Shown piece by piece: positions 1 to 9,445 of a stretch of DNA of 59,294 bases. The notes under the pieces were generated by a model. That model did no database searches. It saw only the letters and a list, made by a program, of their open reading frames with translations, and was not told the DNA's origin. This DNA is from Candidatus Latescibacterota bacterium (GTDB lineage Bacteria > Latescibacterota > MWCZ01): the NCBI GenBank assembly GCA_022706085.1, contig JAKJDF010000013.1:1-59294 (forward strand), in the 5' to 3' direction. How positions within the stretch are numbered: position 1 is the first letter of the stretch; each line of letters opens with the position of its first letter. A program made the translations under genes and the position numbers.

Positions 1-335
1 AGGCCTATGATACCCAGCAAAAAGTGTATACTATGTCTCCTTACGTCTGTTTACCATCTCACCGGTCTATACACAGAGGGCGAAGGGGGCAAAAAACTGC
101 TCCCCTCGCCCTTTGGGAGAGGGGTCGGTTTCGCAACGCGAAACAGGGGTGAGGGCCGGCAAAAGCGCGGGCTTGCAGCGGGCAAACTCCCCTCATCCCC
201 GCCGCGTCGCGCGCGGCACCGTTTCCCCCGGTGGTGGAAGAGGGGGCACCTCTGCTCCCTTCGCCCTTTGGGAGAAGGGTCGGGGATGAGGGGTGAGGGC
301 CGGCCAGCAAACGGTTGCGCGTCAACCCCGGCGCG
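1..335. repeat. Intergenic, two copies of a GC-rich direct repeat
   Basis: No gene is supported here. Two related blocks (about 101-160 and 257-305) share the pattern ctcccttcgccctttgggag ... ggggtgagggccggc. Each contains a short inverted repeat around ccctttggga. This is the first of several dispersed repeat families in the window. The short ORFs covering it follow the repeat and have no recognisable product. Confidence 0.6.
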
Positions 336-1364
336 TCATTTCCCCGCCCGGATCTTCATCACCACTTCATACAGCCCGTCCGCGGTTTCGCGCAGGGTGC
401 GGCGGCTGACGGTGTAAGGGTTCACCTTCGTCGCCGCGTCCACCGTGTCAATCCACTCCTGCGGGATACTGGCGGAGCCGTTCAGCGCGCCGGCCAACCC
501 GCCCGCGATGGCGGCAAGGCAGTCCGTGTCCCGCCCGAAATTCACTCCGCCGATAATGCAGGCCTTCGGGTCGCCCTTGGCCACGCGGAACACGGCGAAG
601 CCCTTGTTCACCACCTCCTCCGCCATGGACATCGGATACACGCCCTCGGTGTTGTTCCAGACGCGGTAGAACTCCTCCCGCATGGCGAACACGTCGTCGT
701 ATTTCGCCGCCATCTCCTGCGCGAAGTCCATCTTCTTCTGGATGTACGGCGGCATGTGCGAACGAATCGCCTCAAGAACGCTTTCCACCGTGGCGTCGGG
801 CTTCAACGCCTCGGCGATGCCGGCGTCCATCCCGGCGGCCCACTGGAGCGATTCACCCTCCGCTTTCTGGTAGATCCGCCCGATTGCGAGCGCGTCCTTC
901 GCCGCCTGGTCTGGGTCGCCCGCATTCATGATGCCCACGCAGTGCGACGAGCGCGGGAATGAGTTCACCCCCGGATACGGCGTCGCCTGCCCGATTTCCT
1001 CGCCGGGGACCCCCTCCATCGCCTTTTCCCAGAGCGGCTTGTCGCACGGTTCCATGATGACGCCGAAGTTCTCGCCCCGGATATCCCGCCGCCACACGGC
1101 CGCAAGGTCATCCGCGGTAATGCGGTCGCCCTTTTCGATGATGGCCGTCGCCATCAGCCGCTGCCGCTCGATGCCGTCCTCCGTGGTTCCGGCGGGGCGG
1201 GCCCATCGCTTATCGTAGTGGGCATACGGCATGAGGGTCTCCACGCGGCCGTATTTTTTCGCGATCTCGTCCATGTGCATCCCCTCGACCGCTGCCCCCA
1301 TCGAGGAGCCGATCTGCGACGCGGCGATGCACCCGAATATCTTGTCCCGCAGGTCTGCTGGCAT
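336..1364 (-). CDS. ADP-ribosylglycohydrolase family protein
   Basis: Predicted 342-residue member of the ADP-ribosylglycohydrolase (DraG/ARH) fold, which hydrolyses ADP-ribose or related N-glycosidic bonds with two Mg ions. The N-terminus has the family signature GCIAASQIGSSMGAA. GTTEDGIE lies near residue 60, where the TxDD-type metal site is expected. GRDTDCLAAIAGGLAGAL near residue 280 matches the second metal site, with Cys where Ser is usual. The ATG at 1364 is chosen because AAGGAGA lies just upstream and the family alignment begins there; the reading frame extends further without support. It follows the PPC-domain gene by 25 bp in probable operon. A decayed copy of its 3' end lies at 28311-28482. 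The natural substrate is unknown, and glycosidase-type substrates are possible. Confidence 0.85.
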   Translation of the reverse strand: MPADLRDKIFGCIAASQIGSSMGAAVEGMHMDEIAKKYGRVETLMPYAHYDKRWARPAGTTEDGIERQRLMATAIIEKGDRITADDLAAVWRRDIRGENFGVIMEPCDKPLWEKAMEGVPGEEIGQATPYPGVNSFPRSSHCVGIMNAGDPDQAAKDALAIGRIYQKAEGESLQWAAGMDAGIAEALKPDATVESVLEAIRSHMPPYIQKKMDFAQEMAAKYDDVFAMREEFYRVWNNTEGVYPMSMAEEVVNKGFAVFRVAKGDPKACIIGGVNFGRDTDCLAAIAGGLAGALNGSASIPQEWIDTVDAATKVNPYTVSRRTLRETADGLYEVVMKIRAGK

Positions 1365-1389
1365 GGCGTGTCTCCTTCTTCTCCTGTGG

Positions 1390-1824
1390 TTATTTCGTGG
1401 CCCGGGTGAGCTCTCGAATGCCGTATTCCCGTTCCACCCGCTCCAGCGGGAGGTCGCGGAACCGGGCAATGACGACCTCTGCGAGGTAAAGCACGCGGCA
1501 GCCTTCCTCAAGGTGCCCGGCCCAGGTGCGCTGCATGTCACCCACCGTCATGTGCAGGTGCGGCGTGCCGTTGACAATCATCCCGTGCACGCTTACCAGC
1601 TCCAGCGCACCCTCCAGTTCGACGAACTCATCGTGCGGCGGCAGGCCGGGGTTGGTGGTGAAGTGCATGCGGCATTTGTCGAACGTGCCCATGCCGGAAA
1701 CGACGGCGCCGTGGACGATCTTCTCGCGTTTCGCCGCCTCGACGATGCCCTCGAGGAAGTAGTCGCCCCGCGCAAATCCGAGGCAGATGATCTCCGATAC
1801 GTCGCCTTTTGCGATGATGTTCAT
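1390..1824 (-). CDS. PPC (DUF296) domain protein
   Basis: A 144-residue protein made almost entirely of one PPC/DUF296 domain. This trimeric beta-sheet fold occurs in plant AT-hook proteins and stand-alone bacterial proteins of unclear role. Visible family features are the early GDYFLEGI segment, VVSGMGTFDKC near residue 42, and the histidine-rich GTPHLHMTV near residue 86. In this family the histidines may bind a metal. The ATG at 1824 has a GGGAGGG ribosome site; the longer open frame upstream runs through repeats and is not believed. It sits 25 bp ahead of the ADP-ribosylglycohydrolase gene, suggesting cotranscription. No DNA-binding tail is present, so a DNA-binding role is not supported. 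Confidence 0.8.
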   Translation of the reverse strand: MNIIAKGDVSEIICLGFARGDYFLEGIVEAAKREKIVHGAVVSGMGTFDKCRMHFTTNPGLPPHDEFVELEGALELVSVHGMIVNGTPHLHMTVGDMQRTWAGHLEEGCRVLYLAEVVIARFRDLPLERVEREYGIRELTRATK

Positions 1825-2307
1825 GGCGCTTGCCCTCCCGGAGTGAAGCGGGTGAGGAGATGATTCACGTTCTCTCCTACACAATTTCGTTGAGCGACGG
1901 CGCGTTCTCCTATGGATCCGTTGAGAGGGTGTGCGGGCATTCGTCCCCGCCCGGGGCGGGCCTGCCTGTCCGGTGCCGGAACACCCCGAAGCACCGCCGC
2001 CGGGACAAAAACAGGTGTAGGGGCCGACCCCTGTGTCGGCCCGTGTGCTTGTCCACCGGCAAAAACGAGAGTCGTCATTCCCGCGCAGGCGGGAATCCAG
2101 AATGTGCCCGAATCGCCCGTTGTCTCTAATCTGCCGGTCCATGCTCTCCGGGGCAATGCGGACGCGACAGAGCGCGTCCCTCCATGGCCCCGACTGGCAG
2201 TACCGCGTCACCGGCGGTGGGAAAGGCATTCCTCCCCGCCCGAAGTGGGCCTGCCTGTCCGGTGTTCAGGGGAACGGCAGAGGTCGTACATGACATATCC
2301 GGCCTGT
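1825..2307. repeat. Intergenic repeat cluster (REP-like)
   Basis: No gene is seen. It holds a pair of near-identical elements (about 1937-1975 and 2225-2264) sharing gggcctgcctgtccggtg. A widespread-type palindrome at 2073-2100 (cgtcattcccgcgcaggcgg then gaatccag) lies between them. A hairpin of the form ggggccgacccctgtgtcgg is near 2020. These separate the PPC gene from the 3' end of the rhamnosidase gene. Confidence 0.65.
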
Positions 2308-4995
2308 TCACCCCCCACACACAAACGTGTACGACCCCGCGGCAACCTCCATCGCCACCGTGCCATTTTCGGCGTGTGCGTCAGTAACACCGGCCACCTG
2401 CCCGCGCGGCTGCCCGTCGAACAACAGCGTACCGGATTCGCTCAGGCGGCCCGCGCAGGGCAGCACCACGGTCGCCGTCGTGTTAGCCGGAATCGTGATG
2501 TCAAACCGCACCGTGCCTCCTTCCCGCCGCCACGCGGAACGAATGGTGCCGCGGATCGTCTCCACCTCCGCCTCAACGTGTGTCACGAGGCTTTCCGGCA
2601 CGTACGGGCGTACGGTAACGTGTTCGTATCCCGGCCGGGCCTGGTCGACCCGGATACCCGCCAGCCCCTGATAGAACCAGGCGTCCACCGACCCGAGCAC
2701 GGGGTGGTTGTAGGAGCCATCCCCCCGGCCCCAGTGCTCCACCATGCTGGTCATGTCGTCGCGCAACAGGTAGTGCCAGCCGGGGAAGCCCTTCTGGTTC
2801 ACCAGCGTCCAGACGACATCATCCCGCCCTGCCGCCGCCAGCGCGTCCACGAGGTATTTCGTGCCGATCATGCCGGTGGTAACGTGGTTCCCGTGCTGCC
2901 GGAGCCGTGTTAACAGCCGGTCAATCAGCGCCGGTTCAAGCTCCGGCGGGGCAAGCTTCCAGAACAGCGGTAACGCCAGCGCGGTCTCGGTGTCGTCGTC
3001 GTACGTCGGCACCTCGGGATGCAGGCATTCCGCGTTGTAGGCCCTGGCAATGTCGGCAGCCAGCGCGCGGTACCTCTCCGCGTCTTCTGCCCTGCCGATC
3101 AGCGCGTTCATCCGGCTGAACAGGAGGACATCCACGTACCAGAACAGCGTACTGATGGAGCGGGGTTTGCCGCTCGCCGCCTGCCACTTCTCGTGCCACG
3201 CGAGGTGGTCGCCCCACAGCGACGGTTTCTGGATGTTCCCCGTGGCCTGCGTGGCGAGGAAGTCGAGATAGCGCTCCATAGCCTCCCGGTGCTCCTCAAA
3301 CACGCGCGTATCGCCATAGTAGAGGTAGACGTACCACGCGATGAGGAAATACGCCGCCGTCCAGGGAAGGTCCTCTTCCACGCCGGGGCGGGGGACTATC
3401 ATGGAAATCCGGCCCTTTTCGTCCTGATTGGCCCGCGCATCGCGCAGGAACTTGGTGTAGAGCGCCGCCATGTCGAGGTTGTGGATCGCTTGTTCGGCGC
3501 TGATGTGCGCGTCGCCCAGCCACCCCAGCCGCTCATCCCGCTGCGGGCAGTCGATCGGCAGCCCCTGAAGGTTCGCCCGTTGCGAGGTGACCGTGCACTC
3601 GTGGATCCGCGTCACCATCTCGTTGTCGCAGGAGAACTTCCCCACCGGCGGGCAGTCCGTGTGGACGAACCGCCCCTCGATGGCGTCGAGCGGCGGCTTC
3701 CCCGGGTAGCCCTCCACCGATACATACCGGAACCCGTGCCAGGTGAAGCGCGGCTCGAACGTCTCCACACCGCCGCCTTTGAGGATGTAGCGATCCGCGG
3801 GACGCGCGAGGCTCAGGTTGGAAACGTCAATCGCGCCACCGATATACGTCCGCTCCGCGAAGCGCAGCGTCACCTCGTCGCCCGCGTTGCCCTGCACGGA
3901 AAGCCGGACCCACCCGGAGAAGTTCTTTCCCATGTCGAACACGAACACCCCGGGGGATGGCTCACGCACGGCGATCGGCTTCACGATCTCCGTTACCCGC
4001 GCGGGCGGCAGCATCGCCGAAACCAGCTTCCCACCCGGCGGGGCGACGAGGTGCGCGGCGTTCCACGCGCGGTCGTCGAAGCCCGCCGCGTCCCACCCGG
4101 GCTGCTCAAGGCGCGCGTCGTACGTCTCCCCGCTGTAGATGCAGGTTGAGAGGATGGGCCCGGTGCTCGTGCGCCAGGTTTCGTCCGTCAGGATGCGCTG
4201 CGTCGTGCCGTCCGCCAGTTCGATGTGAATCTGGCATATCAGCCGCGGCGTGCCGAACCACTGCATGCGCCAGCTCCACCACTCCTTGAGCGGATTGAAC
4301 CAACCGTTGCCCAGCATGATTCCGACCGCATTCCGTCCCTCCGTCAGCGCATCCGTCAGGTCAAGCGTTTCGTAGAGCACCTGCCTGCGGTAATCGGTTT
4401 TCGCCGGCGAAAGGAGGTGGTCGCCAACCTTGTTCCCGTTCACGCGAAGCTCATGGTACCCGAGCCCGCAGATATAAGCCCGGGCGCGCTTTACAGGCGC
4501 GTTGAGGACAAACTCCCGCCTGAACAACGGCGCGCGGTAGTCAATGTCCAGCTCCTTCAGCTTCTCGCCGGCTTCCCCGGGGAAATGGTCGGTGTCCGCA
4601 CGCGGCTCATCCGGTGCACCGCGGCCAATCCAATTCGCCTGCCATTCCGATTCCTCCAGCAGCCCGGTGGAGAAAAAGGCGGGGTCGGACGGCCCCGAAG
4701 AGGCCCCCTTTTCGTCCCACGCCTCAACCGTCCAGCAGTAATCCGTGTCGCTTTCGAGCGGCATCCCGGCGTAGGCGACGTGGTTCTGCTGCGCGGATTC
4801 GACCCGGCCGCTATCCCACATGTCGGCGTGGCCTGCCTTGAGCAGCGCCGCGTCGGTGGCGACGAGAATGCGGTACGCCGTCTGCCGTGCGCCGCGTGCT
4901 GTGGACCCGAGTTTCCACGCAAAACGCGGGTGGCGGGTGTCCACGCCGAGGGGATGGACGGCGTATTCGGTCATGAGACGTGTTATCTGCAGCAT
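2308..4995 (-). CDS. Alpha-L-rhamnosidase, GH78
   Basis: Predicted 895-residue glycoside hydrolase of family 78, which removes terminal alpha-L-rhamnose with inversion. The domain order fits the family: an N-terminal fibronectin-like and Bac_rhamnosid_N sandwich (PDEPRADTDHFP to about residue 330), a beta-sandwich, a central (alpha/alpha)6 barrel, and a C-terminal beta domain from about residue 780. The catalytic-domain hallmark DCPQRDERLGWLGDA is near residue 481. No signal peptide is visible at MLQITRLMTEY, so the enzyme is probably cytoplasmic and acts on imported oligosaccharides. The ATG at 4995 is preceded by GGGAGAA. A second, unrelated rhamnosidase type (GH106-like) occurs at 43626-46094. 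Confidence 0.93.
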   Translation of the reverse strand: MLQITRLMTEYAVHPLGVDTRHPRFAWKLGSTARGARQTAYRILVATDAALLKAGHADMWDSGRVESAQQNHVAYAGMPLESDTDYCWTVEAWDEKGASSGPSDPAFFSTGLLEESEWQANWIGRGAPDEPRADTDHFPGEAGEKLKELDIDYRAPLFRREFVLNAPVKRARAYICGLGYHELRVNGNKVGDHLLSPAKTDYRRQVLYETLDLTDALTEGRNAVGIMLGNGWFNPLKEWWSWRMQWFGTPRLICQIHIELADGTTQRILTDETWRTSTGPILSTCIYSGETYDARLEQPGWDAAGFDDRAWNAAHLVAPPGGKLVSAMLPPARVTEIVKPIAVREPSPGVFVFDMGKNFSGWVRLSVQGNAGDEVTLRFAERTYIGGAIDVSNLSLARPADRYILKGGGVETFEPRFTWHGFRYVSVEGYPGKPPLDAIEGRFVHTDCPPVGKFSCDNEMVTRIHECTVTSQRANLQGLPIDCPQRDERLGWLGDAHISAEQAIHNLDMAALYTKFLRDARANQDEKGRISMIVPRPGVEEDLPWTAAYFLIAWYVYLYYGDTRVFEEHREAMERYLDFLATQATGNIQKPSLWGDHLAWHEKWQAASGKPRSISTLFWYVDVLLFSRMNALIGRAEDAERYRALAADIARAYNAECLHPEVPTYDDDTETALALPLFWKLAPPELEPALIDRLLTRLRQHGNHVTTGMIGTKYLVDALAAAGRDDVVWTLVNQKGFPGWHYLLRDDMTSMVEHWGRGDGSYNHPVLGSVDAWFYQGLAGIRVDQARPGYEHVTVRPYVPESLVTHVEAEVETIRGTIRSAWRREGGTVRFDITIPANTTATVVLPCAGRLSESGTLLFDGQPRGQVAGVTDAHAENGTVAMEVAAGSYTFVCGG

Positions 4996-5622
4996 GGAAG
5001 GTTCTCCCGTGCAAAGTCGAAATCAGACGGATTGACAAATGAAGCTACCGCGATTGCGCGGAAGGGGGAATATGGTGCGGGGCCCGCTAATTTCGCAGGC
5101 TCTGGCGCGAGAGGCGATCGGCTGGATTCCCGCCTGCGCGGGAATGACGGCTGATATGCGCGATGCCTCACTGGTATCCCTGGATCCTGCCCGGGTGCGG
5201 CGTTCCCAAAAGGGCTGCCACCATGGGTTCCGGAATTCCCAAAAAAAGGGTCGTCATTCCCGCGAAGGCACGTGCGAACCGTGCACGCGAGATCTACACA
5301 AAAAGTCGGACGGAAGAAGGACCGTCATTCCCGCGCAGGCGGGAATCCAGAAACCTTCACCATCAGCCTCCCCCTCAATGCGAGGAAGTGCCGTCATTCC
5401 CGCGTGCTGGCCCGCGCACGACGCGAACGCACGTGCGAACCGTGCACGCGAAATCCACACAATGAGTCGGACGGAAGAAGTGCCGTCATTCCCGCGCAGG
5501 CGGGAATCCACCCATCGGTTATGGCATCCAACCGGTTCGCAGGGCCGGGCGCCAACAACGGACGCGACGAAGCACGTGCCTCCAAAGCGTCGTCGTAACC
5601 TGGCGGACACGCGGGTCCGCCG
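4996..5622. repeat. Repeat-filled intergenic region with 83-bp direct repeats
   Basis: No gene is supported. The gattcccgcc/ggcgggaatc palindrome family appears at 5123-5149, 5323-5350 and 5484-5510, with partial copies near 5251 and 5392. A larger unit of about 83 bp, beginning gcacgtgcgaacc and ending in a full palindrome, occurs at about 5268-5350 and again at about 5429-5511. The array is therefore partly tandem. It separates the rhamnosidase start from the 3' end of the terminase gene. Confidence 0.7.
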
Positions 5623-7254
5623 CTACAGTCCGTTGGCGGCGCGCCGCCATGTGTCGGAACTGATGGCTCCGAGCAGCGAGACGGCCTCCCGTTCGCGCCA
5701 GCCGCCCGCCCGGTGCGCCCACATTCGCCACGCGAACACGCACGCCATGAAGTAGTGATTGCGCACCCCGCCGCCACGGAAACGGTGGACCGTGAACCCG
5801 TCCTGCTCCACCTCCATCCGTTGCGCACCGGCAAGGATGTGCCGCCCCGGCTCGGTTTCGACGAACGGCAACCCCTCCACCACCCGGGGGAACCTGATGC
5901 GCGGGGGCGACATCCTCACCTGGTCGCACCACGCGCCGAGAGTGTCCTCCCGGTCGAACGAGAGCACCCCGAACGTCTCGCCCGCCAGCGTCTTCTTCCG
6001 CGTGCGCTCCTCCGAGGTGAACTGCTGCATCATGCCGACGCGCGGAAACGCCCGGCACACAGCCCGCGCCAGGCTCCCCTCCGGCCGCTCATCCACCAGA
6101 ATGCCGCCAATGCCAAACCGTGAAGCCAGCATCACCAGCCGCGCCACAAGCTCCTCCCCCGGCACACGATCGAACAGGCGATAGACAAGCGCCCCGTCCA
6201 CCGGCTCCGCCGCCGCGATGTGACACCAGTCACCCGTATCCACGCCGACGTACAGCGGGTGCGAGACCATCCCGTCCGACGCACAGGCATTGATCAAATC
6301 CTGCGCCGTGAGCGCCTGCCGTTCCGCCGCGTCGGGAAGAGCAAGCTTCGAGCATCGAAACGGCGCCATCAGCCGCTTTTCCCTGAGCGCGAGATCCCAC
6401 TCCTCCATCAGCCGGTCGAGCGACAGCGCGGACATGCCGATTGCGCTCACCCGGAAGCTCATGTGCTGGCGGTCGGGGTAATGCGCGACCCACTGACCGT
6501 TCGCGGCGTCCAATGTCCCGCCACATCGGGTACAGGCCAGCACGTATCCCTCTCCGCGGCGCTTCACGCAGTCCGGGAACGCAAGCTCCAGCACATTATC
6601 GGCGTTCCGGCACCGACGGCATTTCACGTGCCAGTGGTGCTGCGTGCCGCTCTGGAACCGCGCGTCCATCCCTTCGCCGGGAAAGCGGCCGCAGGCAAAC
6701 GCTATCTCCCGCGCATAGTGGGAAGCGTCCAGTCGCTGCCGCGCCCAGAGGAAATGGTCCGGGTTGAGGTCGTCCACCTCGTCGTAGAGGTTCACGTCGA
6801 GCGGCACGGACAGTGCGCCGTGGATCGTGATGAGCCCGCGCACGTAGATTCGCCCCCTGCCCGTCCGCGCGATGCCGTCGTTGGCGTTGATGCCGAGATC
6901 GAACCCGCAACGCTCGGAAACCGCCCAGCGCAGACGTTCGCCAACCACCTCCCGCGCCATCCATTCGGTGGGCAGGAAATAGCCCACGTTCCGGCCGTTC
7001 ACCGCTGTCTCCCACAGCGCATACCCGAACCCCGCCAGCGTGGTCATACCGATCTGTGTGGCTTTGAGGATATCCACCCGGCGGACGGCGGGGTTGCCCA
7101 GTGCGTCGCAGATGCCCGAAAGCGGGGCGCGCCCGTCGAACGTGAACGGGCCGTCCCGCGTCTGGATGGCGGCGGCGAGGAACTCGGGCAGCGCGGGATG
7201 AGCGGCTTCGATGCGAGATGGCCGGCGGATTCGTGGACGGGATGTCGATGGCAT
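5623..7254 (-). CDS. Phage terminase large subunit, GpA-like
   Basis: Predicted 543-residue DNA-packaging ATPase/nuclease. The N-terminal ATPase shows a Walker A-like KATQIGMTT (residues 64-72) and Walker B NLYDEVDDL near 156-163. A CxxC-type zinc region follows (VKCRRCRNA to LACTRCGG, about 210-250), as in lambda GpA-type terminases. Candidate nuclease acidic residues lie in YVGVDTGDW and ILVDERPEG. Length is normal, with no internal stops. ATG at 7254 has AAAGGAGA upstream. It is the last gene of the minus-strand capsid block, whereas terminase normally precedes portal. No small subunit is recognisable. Confidence 0.88.
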   Translation of the reverse strand: MPSTSRPRIRRPSRIEAAHPALPEFLAAAIQTRDGPFTFDGRAPLSGICDALGNPAVRRVDILKATQIGMTTLAGFGYALWETAVNGRNVGYFLPTEWMAREVVGERLRWAVSERCGFDLGINANDGIARTGRGRIYVRGLITIHGALSVPLDVNLYDEVDDLNPDHFLWARQRLDASHYAREIAFACGRFPGEGMDARFQSGTQHHWHVKCRRCRNADNVLELAFPDCVKRRGEGYVLACTRCGGTLDAANGQWVAHYPDRQHMSFRVSAIGMSALSLDRLMEEWDLALREKRLMAPFRCSKLALPDAAERQALTAQDLINACASDGMVSHPLYVGVDTGDWCHIAAAEPVDGALVYRLFDRVPGEELVARLVMLASRFGIGGILVDERPEGSLARAVCRAFPRVGMMQQFTSEERTRKKTLAGETFGVLSFDREDTLGAWCDQVRMSPPRIRFPRVVEGLPFVETEPGRHILAGAQRMEVEQDGFTVHRFRGGGVRNHYFMACVFAWRMWAHRAGGWREREAVSLLGAISSDTWRRAANGL

Positions 7255-7719
7255 AGTCTCCTTTCTCTGGTTTTGCAGGCTTTTCGATTAACGTTCCGAC
7301 CGCGTCCCGGCGTCACTCAGAGACCGCAGGCGGTTCGTCACGACGGAGCGGGTTCTGACCGGTCATCGAGTGCGGCGAAGTTCGCCCGCGCGAACGACGC
7401 CGCGTATCGAGATGCCCGGCCACCCCCGCGTGAATCGCATACCCGGACCGGACGCGGGGTTCCCCGATACAACGCTGGGAACTCGGCGAACAACTGACGT
7501 TCACCAAGTTCCAGGTTACTCGGAGACCCGCACCTCCCGGACGTCGAGTGGCGAACGCGGGTGTGGCGGACACCCGTGCGACGTATCGAGATGACCGGGA
7601 CCCGTGGTTCAACGCTTCACCATCCGCCCGCGCGGTCCCTGAGCCTGTCGAAGGGCCGCGCCGGGCAGCCCGCGCGGGTCCCTGAGCCTGTCGAAGGGCC
7701 GCAGGGAATACGGGAATAC
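7255..7719. repeat. Intergenic REP array inside the capsid block
   Basis: No gene is supported. The region carries inverted elements built from tcgagatg/catcgag and gtcgagtggcgaacg segments (about 7360-7600). Two copies of a tgagcctgtcgaagggccgc element lie near 7640-7702. A gap of this size full of repeats is unusual between phage structural genes. Confidence 0.6.
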
Positions 7720-7902
7720 TCACGGCACCGCGCAGGGCTGCGTTTTCGCCACTCCGGCGCGCAGGGTGATGAGGCTTACCCCCTCGAGGATGCGCTGCGT
7801 GCCTGCCACGGGGTCGCGCTCCACGGCATACGTCCAGATGCCCCACGCGATCCAGCCTGCCGCGACGAAATAGGTCTTTTTGCCCCTGAGGAATCCGATC
7901 AT
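7720..7902 (-). CDS. Small phage membrane protein, holin-like
   Basis: A 60-residue protein starting MIGFLRGKKTYFVAAG, typical of short phage membrane proteins often annotated as holin or holin-associated. One hydrophobic segment covers about residues 9-26, with basic residues before it. ATG at 7902 is preceded by AGGAGGGG and overlaps the stop of the upstream coiled-coil gene by 4 bp (ATGA), so the two are translationally coupled. A holin function is inferred only from size, topology and phage context; no endolysin is seen nearby. Confidence 0.6.
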   Translation of the reverse strand: MIGFLRGKKTYFVAAGWIAWGIWTYAVERDPVAGTQRILEGVSLITLRAGVAKTQPCAVP

Positions 7903-8174
7903 TCGCCCCTCCTGATGTGATGAAACGCCTGTTCATGGTGCCTGATGAGTGATTCACAGCGGCGTTCGGTCTGCGGCACGGCCGCTTCCGCGCGCTCCAG
8001 CCGTCGGTCGAGTGCCCGTGCCGTGGCCGTGTAGTCCGCCCGGGCCACGCGCACCTCCTCACGTAGGTCGCTGATCGCGCGTATTACGCCGATGTAACTT
8101 CCCAGCGCCGCTGTTGATGCCGCCCAGAGGGGCATGAGCCAGTCCTGATACTGTATCCTGTGTCGCCGCGTCAA
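7899..8174 (-). CDS. Small phage membrane/coiled-coil protein
   Basis: A 91-residue protein with one hydrophobic stretch (LMPLWAASTAALGSYIG, about 12-28) followed by a charged, heptad-rich helix to the C-terminus. This topology resembles phage spanin-like or lysis accessory proteins, but no specific family is recognised. The start is TTG at 8174, because AGGAAGGAGGT lies five to six bases upstream; the longer open frame to 8264 has no such site. It overlaps the holin-like gene by 4 bp. It faces recX across about 230 bp. Confidence 0.55.
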   Translation of the reverse strand: MTRRHRIQYQDWLMPLWAASTAALGSYIGVIRAISDLREEVRVARADYTATARALDRRLERAEAAVPQTERRCESLIRHHEQAFHHIRRGE

Positions 8175-8402
8175 CGCGTACCTCCTTCCTGAAATGGCGT
8201 TATGATGCAGCCTGGAATCATTTCGCAGGCACGGTCTCCCCCGGGCCGTTTCCAGGTGAGGCAAAACGTCCTCTTCGTGTCAAGACCCTGGCGAACTTTT
8301 TTTTCGGGGGCCGGTACGAATCCCACGGAAGCACCGCCGCAGGGCAATGACTTGCCGCCGCGCCTCCCGGGCCGCATTTTTGGAGGGAAAGGGGAGAGTC
8401 CC

Positions 8403-9035
8403 GTGAAGACGATTGCCGCGCTGACGCAGATACCGGGAAAGCCCAGGCGGATGCGGGTGGAGTTCCGCAACGGCGAACCGGTGGAACTGGCGATGGACAT
8501 CATAGCCCGCCACAGGCTGCTGGTCGGGCACGCCGTGTCGGCGGAGACGCTCCGCGCCGCACAGGAGGAGGACGCCCGGAAAGAGGCCGAAACCGCGGCG
8601 CTGAAGCTGCTCAACCGGAAAAATTGCTCGGAGCAGGAGCTGCGCCGGACGCTGAGGGCGAACGGGTTCGGCGAACGGCTGGTGGACGACGTGGTCGACA
8701 AGTGCCGCGGATGGGGTTACCTCGACGACCGGCACCTGGCGGAGATGGTGGTCACCGACGCCATCGAGCGGCGGCATCTCGGCCCGGCGCGGATCCGGGA
8801 GACGCTGCGGAAACGCGGCCTTGACACCCCTGCGCAGCAACCGTCCGGCGGAGAGTCCTCCCTCGTGGATCAGGCACTCGCGGCGCTGAAGGGGAAGGAA
8901 CGCACCTACGCGCGGCTCGACCGGGAAACCGCCCGCCGGCGGATGATCGCATTCCTGCAGCGGCGGGGGTTTTCGTTCGATACCATCCGCGCGGCGCTGG
9001 CGCGACTGGGGGAAGATTCCGGGGGAGAAGGGTGA
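8403..9035 (+). CDS. recX: Regulatory protein RecX
   Basis: Predicted 210-residue RecX, which binds RecA filaments and limits recombinase activity. Three-helix RecX repeats are visible: ALKLLNRKNCSEQELRRTL, the segment ending VVDKCRGWGYLDD, and a C-terminal RRRMIAFLQRRGFSFDTI. The start is GTG at 8403 with GGGGAGAG upstream. An N-terminal extension of about 60 residues precedes the first repeat. recA is not nearby. The gene is on the plus strand inside a minus-strand phage block, so it is either a host gene caught between two phage fragments or an insertion. Confidence 0.85.
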   Translation: MKTIAALTQIPGKPRRMRVEFRNGEPVELAMDIIARHRLLVGHAVSAETLRAAQEEDARKEAETAALKLLNRKNCSEQELRRTLRANGFGERLVDDVVDKCRGWGYLDDRHLAEMVVTDAIERRHLGPARIRETLRKRGLDTPAQQPSGGESSLVDQALAALKGKERTYARLDRETARRRMIAFLQRRGFSFDTIRAALARLGEDSGGEG

Positions 9036-9445
9036 GGTTCGCCCCACCCCGTCCGGTCGTCGAGTGGCGCGCCGGTCCCTGAGCCTGCTGCCCGGCGGGG
9101 CAGCCTGTCGAAGGGCCGGCGCGCTGTATCGAGACGACCACCTCGACGCGTGCCGCCTCGATACGTCGAGTGCGGTGCACTTGCCACTCGACGACCAGCG
9201 CAGGTCGTTTGGGAGAAGCATGGTCGCACGAATGGCGCCCTGCGGGACCTCCAGCCCGCTGTGGCCGGGCCTTGGATTGCGCAAGCGTGCTTGCGCTTTG
9301 AAAGCGGAGGCCGGTGCCTCCGCACTCCAAAGTCGGCGGGGGGCAACGAACCGCGGCGCGTAGAGGACAACGCCCCCGATTATTCCCTTCCACCCCCGGG
9401 GGAAGGGTGGCCGCGTCTGGGCGCGACCGGGATGAGGGAGCGCCC
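9036..9445. repeat. Intergenic palindromic repeats between recX and the gp36-like gene
   Basis: Convergent intergenic region without a gene. A long imperfect palindrome at about 9056-9206 has ends reading gtcgtcgagtggcg and cgccactcgacgac-like forms. It carries tgagcctg...cctgtcgaagggcc internally. At about 9271-9340 is a second family with gcggaggc...gcctccgc followed by actccaaag; a relative lies near 28208-28275. The ccacccccgggggaagggtgg palindrome near 9389-9409 may help terminate transcription. Confidence 0.6.

Noticed and set aside
7-417. 136-codon frame at the left edge
   Set aside because: Runs through direct repeats and into the end of the ADP-ribosylglycohydrolase gene on the other strand; no ribosome site or homology.
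5100-5520. CRISPR-like array
   Set aside because: The repeats are palindromic, unevenly spaced and occur all over the window in both orientations; there are no cas genes.
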